A DNA stretch of 59,124 nucleotides from Streptacidiphilus carbonis. Its GTDB lineage: Bacteria; Actinomycetota; Actinomycetes; Streptomycetales; Streptomycetaceae. Below, in pieces: positions 58,626 through 59,124 of this stretch. The translations under genes were made by a program, and so were the position numbers. The stretch is taken from assembly GCF_000787775.1 (NCBI RefSeq), contig NZ_BBPM01000004.1, positions 1 to 59,124 of the forward strand, in the 5' to 3' direction. Under the pieces are notes generated by a model, which was not told where the DNA came from, made no database searches, and saw only the letters and a program-made list of their open reading frames with translations. Each line of letters starts with the position of its first letter. Position 1 is the first letter of the stretch.

Positions 58626-59124
58626 GTGTCTGTTCTTCTCGAGCACCCCGCAAACCTGGTCGCCTATCGTCCGACCAAGCCCACCGCGATGGTGGTCGTC
58701 GCGGACCCGCGGGTCCGCAGCACCGTCACCCGGCACCTCTGGGCCCTGGGCGTTCGCGACGTGATCGAGGCTTCCTCACTCGCCGAGGCCCGTCCCCGGG
58801 TCGGCACCCCCCGCGACATCTGCATCGCCGACGTCCACCTCCCCGACGGGTCCGGGCTGGCGATCCTCGCCGAGACCCGCGCCGCGGGCTGGCCCAACGG
58901 CCTGGCCCTGTCCGCGGCCGACGACATCGGCGCGGTCCGCAGCGCGCTGGCCGGCGGGGTGAAGGGGTACGTGGTCACCGGCACCCGGGTCAACACCGGC
59001 CTGCCGCAGCGTCCGGGCATGGCCGGCGCCCCCGGGCTGGGCGGCCGGCCCGGCCTGCCGGGCCACCTCCGCCGTCCGGGGATGCCCCCCGGCGCACCGG
59101 GCGGCGCCCCCGGCACCGCCACCG
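58626..59124 (+). CDS. Orphan response regulator, NarL/LuxR type (3' end cut by window)
   Basis: 166 residues are visible and the frame is open to the window end. The receiver domain has Asp69 as phospho-acceptor in CIADVHLPDGSGL and KGYVVTGT near the end, but only one acid (Asp27) in the first acidic pocket. A Gly/Pro/Arg-rich linker (about 125-166) has begun; relatives in Streptomyces end with a LuxR helix-turn-helix, which should lie outside. No histidine kinase gene is adjacent. CAGGAGG precedes the GTG at 58626. Confidence 0.85.
   Translation, partial: MSVLLEHPANLVAYRPTKPTAMVVVADPRVRSTVTRHLWALGVRDVIEASSLAEARPRVGTPRDICIADVHLPDGSGLAILAETRAAGWPNGLALSAADDIGAVRSALAGGVKGYVVTGTRVNTGLPQRPGMAGAPGLGGRPGLPGHLRRPGMPPGAPGGAPGTAT

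Overview
The window is about 59 kb of very GC-rich DNA (codon third positions almost all G or C, many GTG starts, leaderless promoters) from an actinomycete of the Streptomyces/Kitasatospora/Streptacidiphilus type. The evidence is whiA, a second RbpA-family protein, hemQ, mycothiol-linked enzymes, DUF3000 and the block secG-tpiA-pgk-gap-whiA-yvcK-rapZ-uvrC, which is conserved in streptomycetes. No rRNA, tRNA, CRISPR array, prophage or insertion sequence was seen.

Layout. (1) 1-1793: end of opcA and pgl (oxidative pentose phosphate pathway). (2) 1903-3254: two small accessory genes. (3) 3264-15871: a steroid C/D-ring (HIP) degradation cluster of the KstR2 regulon: two SDRs, echA20-ipdA-ipdB-ipdC, fadA6, kstR2, ipdF and a fadE31/fadE32-like pair, interrupted by a DUF5937 ArsR-type regulator and an MFS transporter. 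Two divergent promoter regions carry KstR2-like palindromes. The cluster sits between pgl and the rbpA/secG block, where a pgi gene would be expected in Streptomyces. (4) 15993-25318: rbpA-like, secG, tpiA, pgk, gap, then whiA-yvcK-rapZ-uvrC, all leftward. (5) 25404-31956: Rieske lipoprotein, uvrA with a LexA-like box, maleylpyruvate-isomerase-like and metallo-beta-lactamase-fold genes, a STAS protein and an HdeD-like membrane protein. (6) 32543-36354: small unknown genes, two almost identical cold-shock genes in inverted orientation with conserved long leaders, and a MarR/MFS pair. (7) 36514-44666: a large LAL-type ATPase without its usual DNA-binding end, terC behind a yybP-ykoY (Mn2+) riboswitch, terD, uvrB, zapE. 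(8) 44712-52969: RibD-like reductase, murC, msrB, two TetR systems with clear operators, galU, an FAD monooxygenase. (9) 53036-59124: hemQ-hemY, a DUF4349 lipoprotein, hemE, DUF3000 and the start of an orphan response regulator.

How genes work together. EchA20 and IpdAB are the ring-opening hydrolases of HIP catabolism. IpdF and IpdC prepare the substrate, FadA6 and the FadE pair carry out beta-oxidation-like steps, and KstR2 represses the set. HemE, HemY and HemQ belong to the coproporphyrin-type haem route. UvrA, UvrB and UvrC are all present but at three separate sites.

Most notable non-coding structure: a manganese riboswitch before terC, homologous attenuator-like leaders on the two csp genes, three copies of a roughly 140-bp palindromic element that each fill the space between convergent genes, and multi-copy operators at three regulator promoters.
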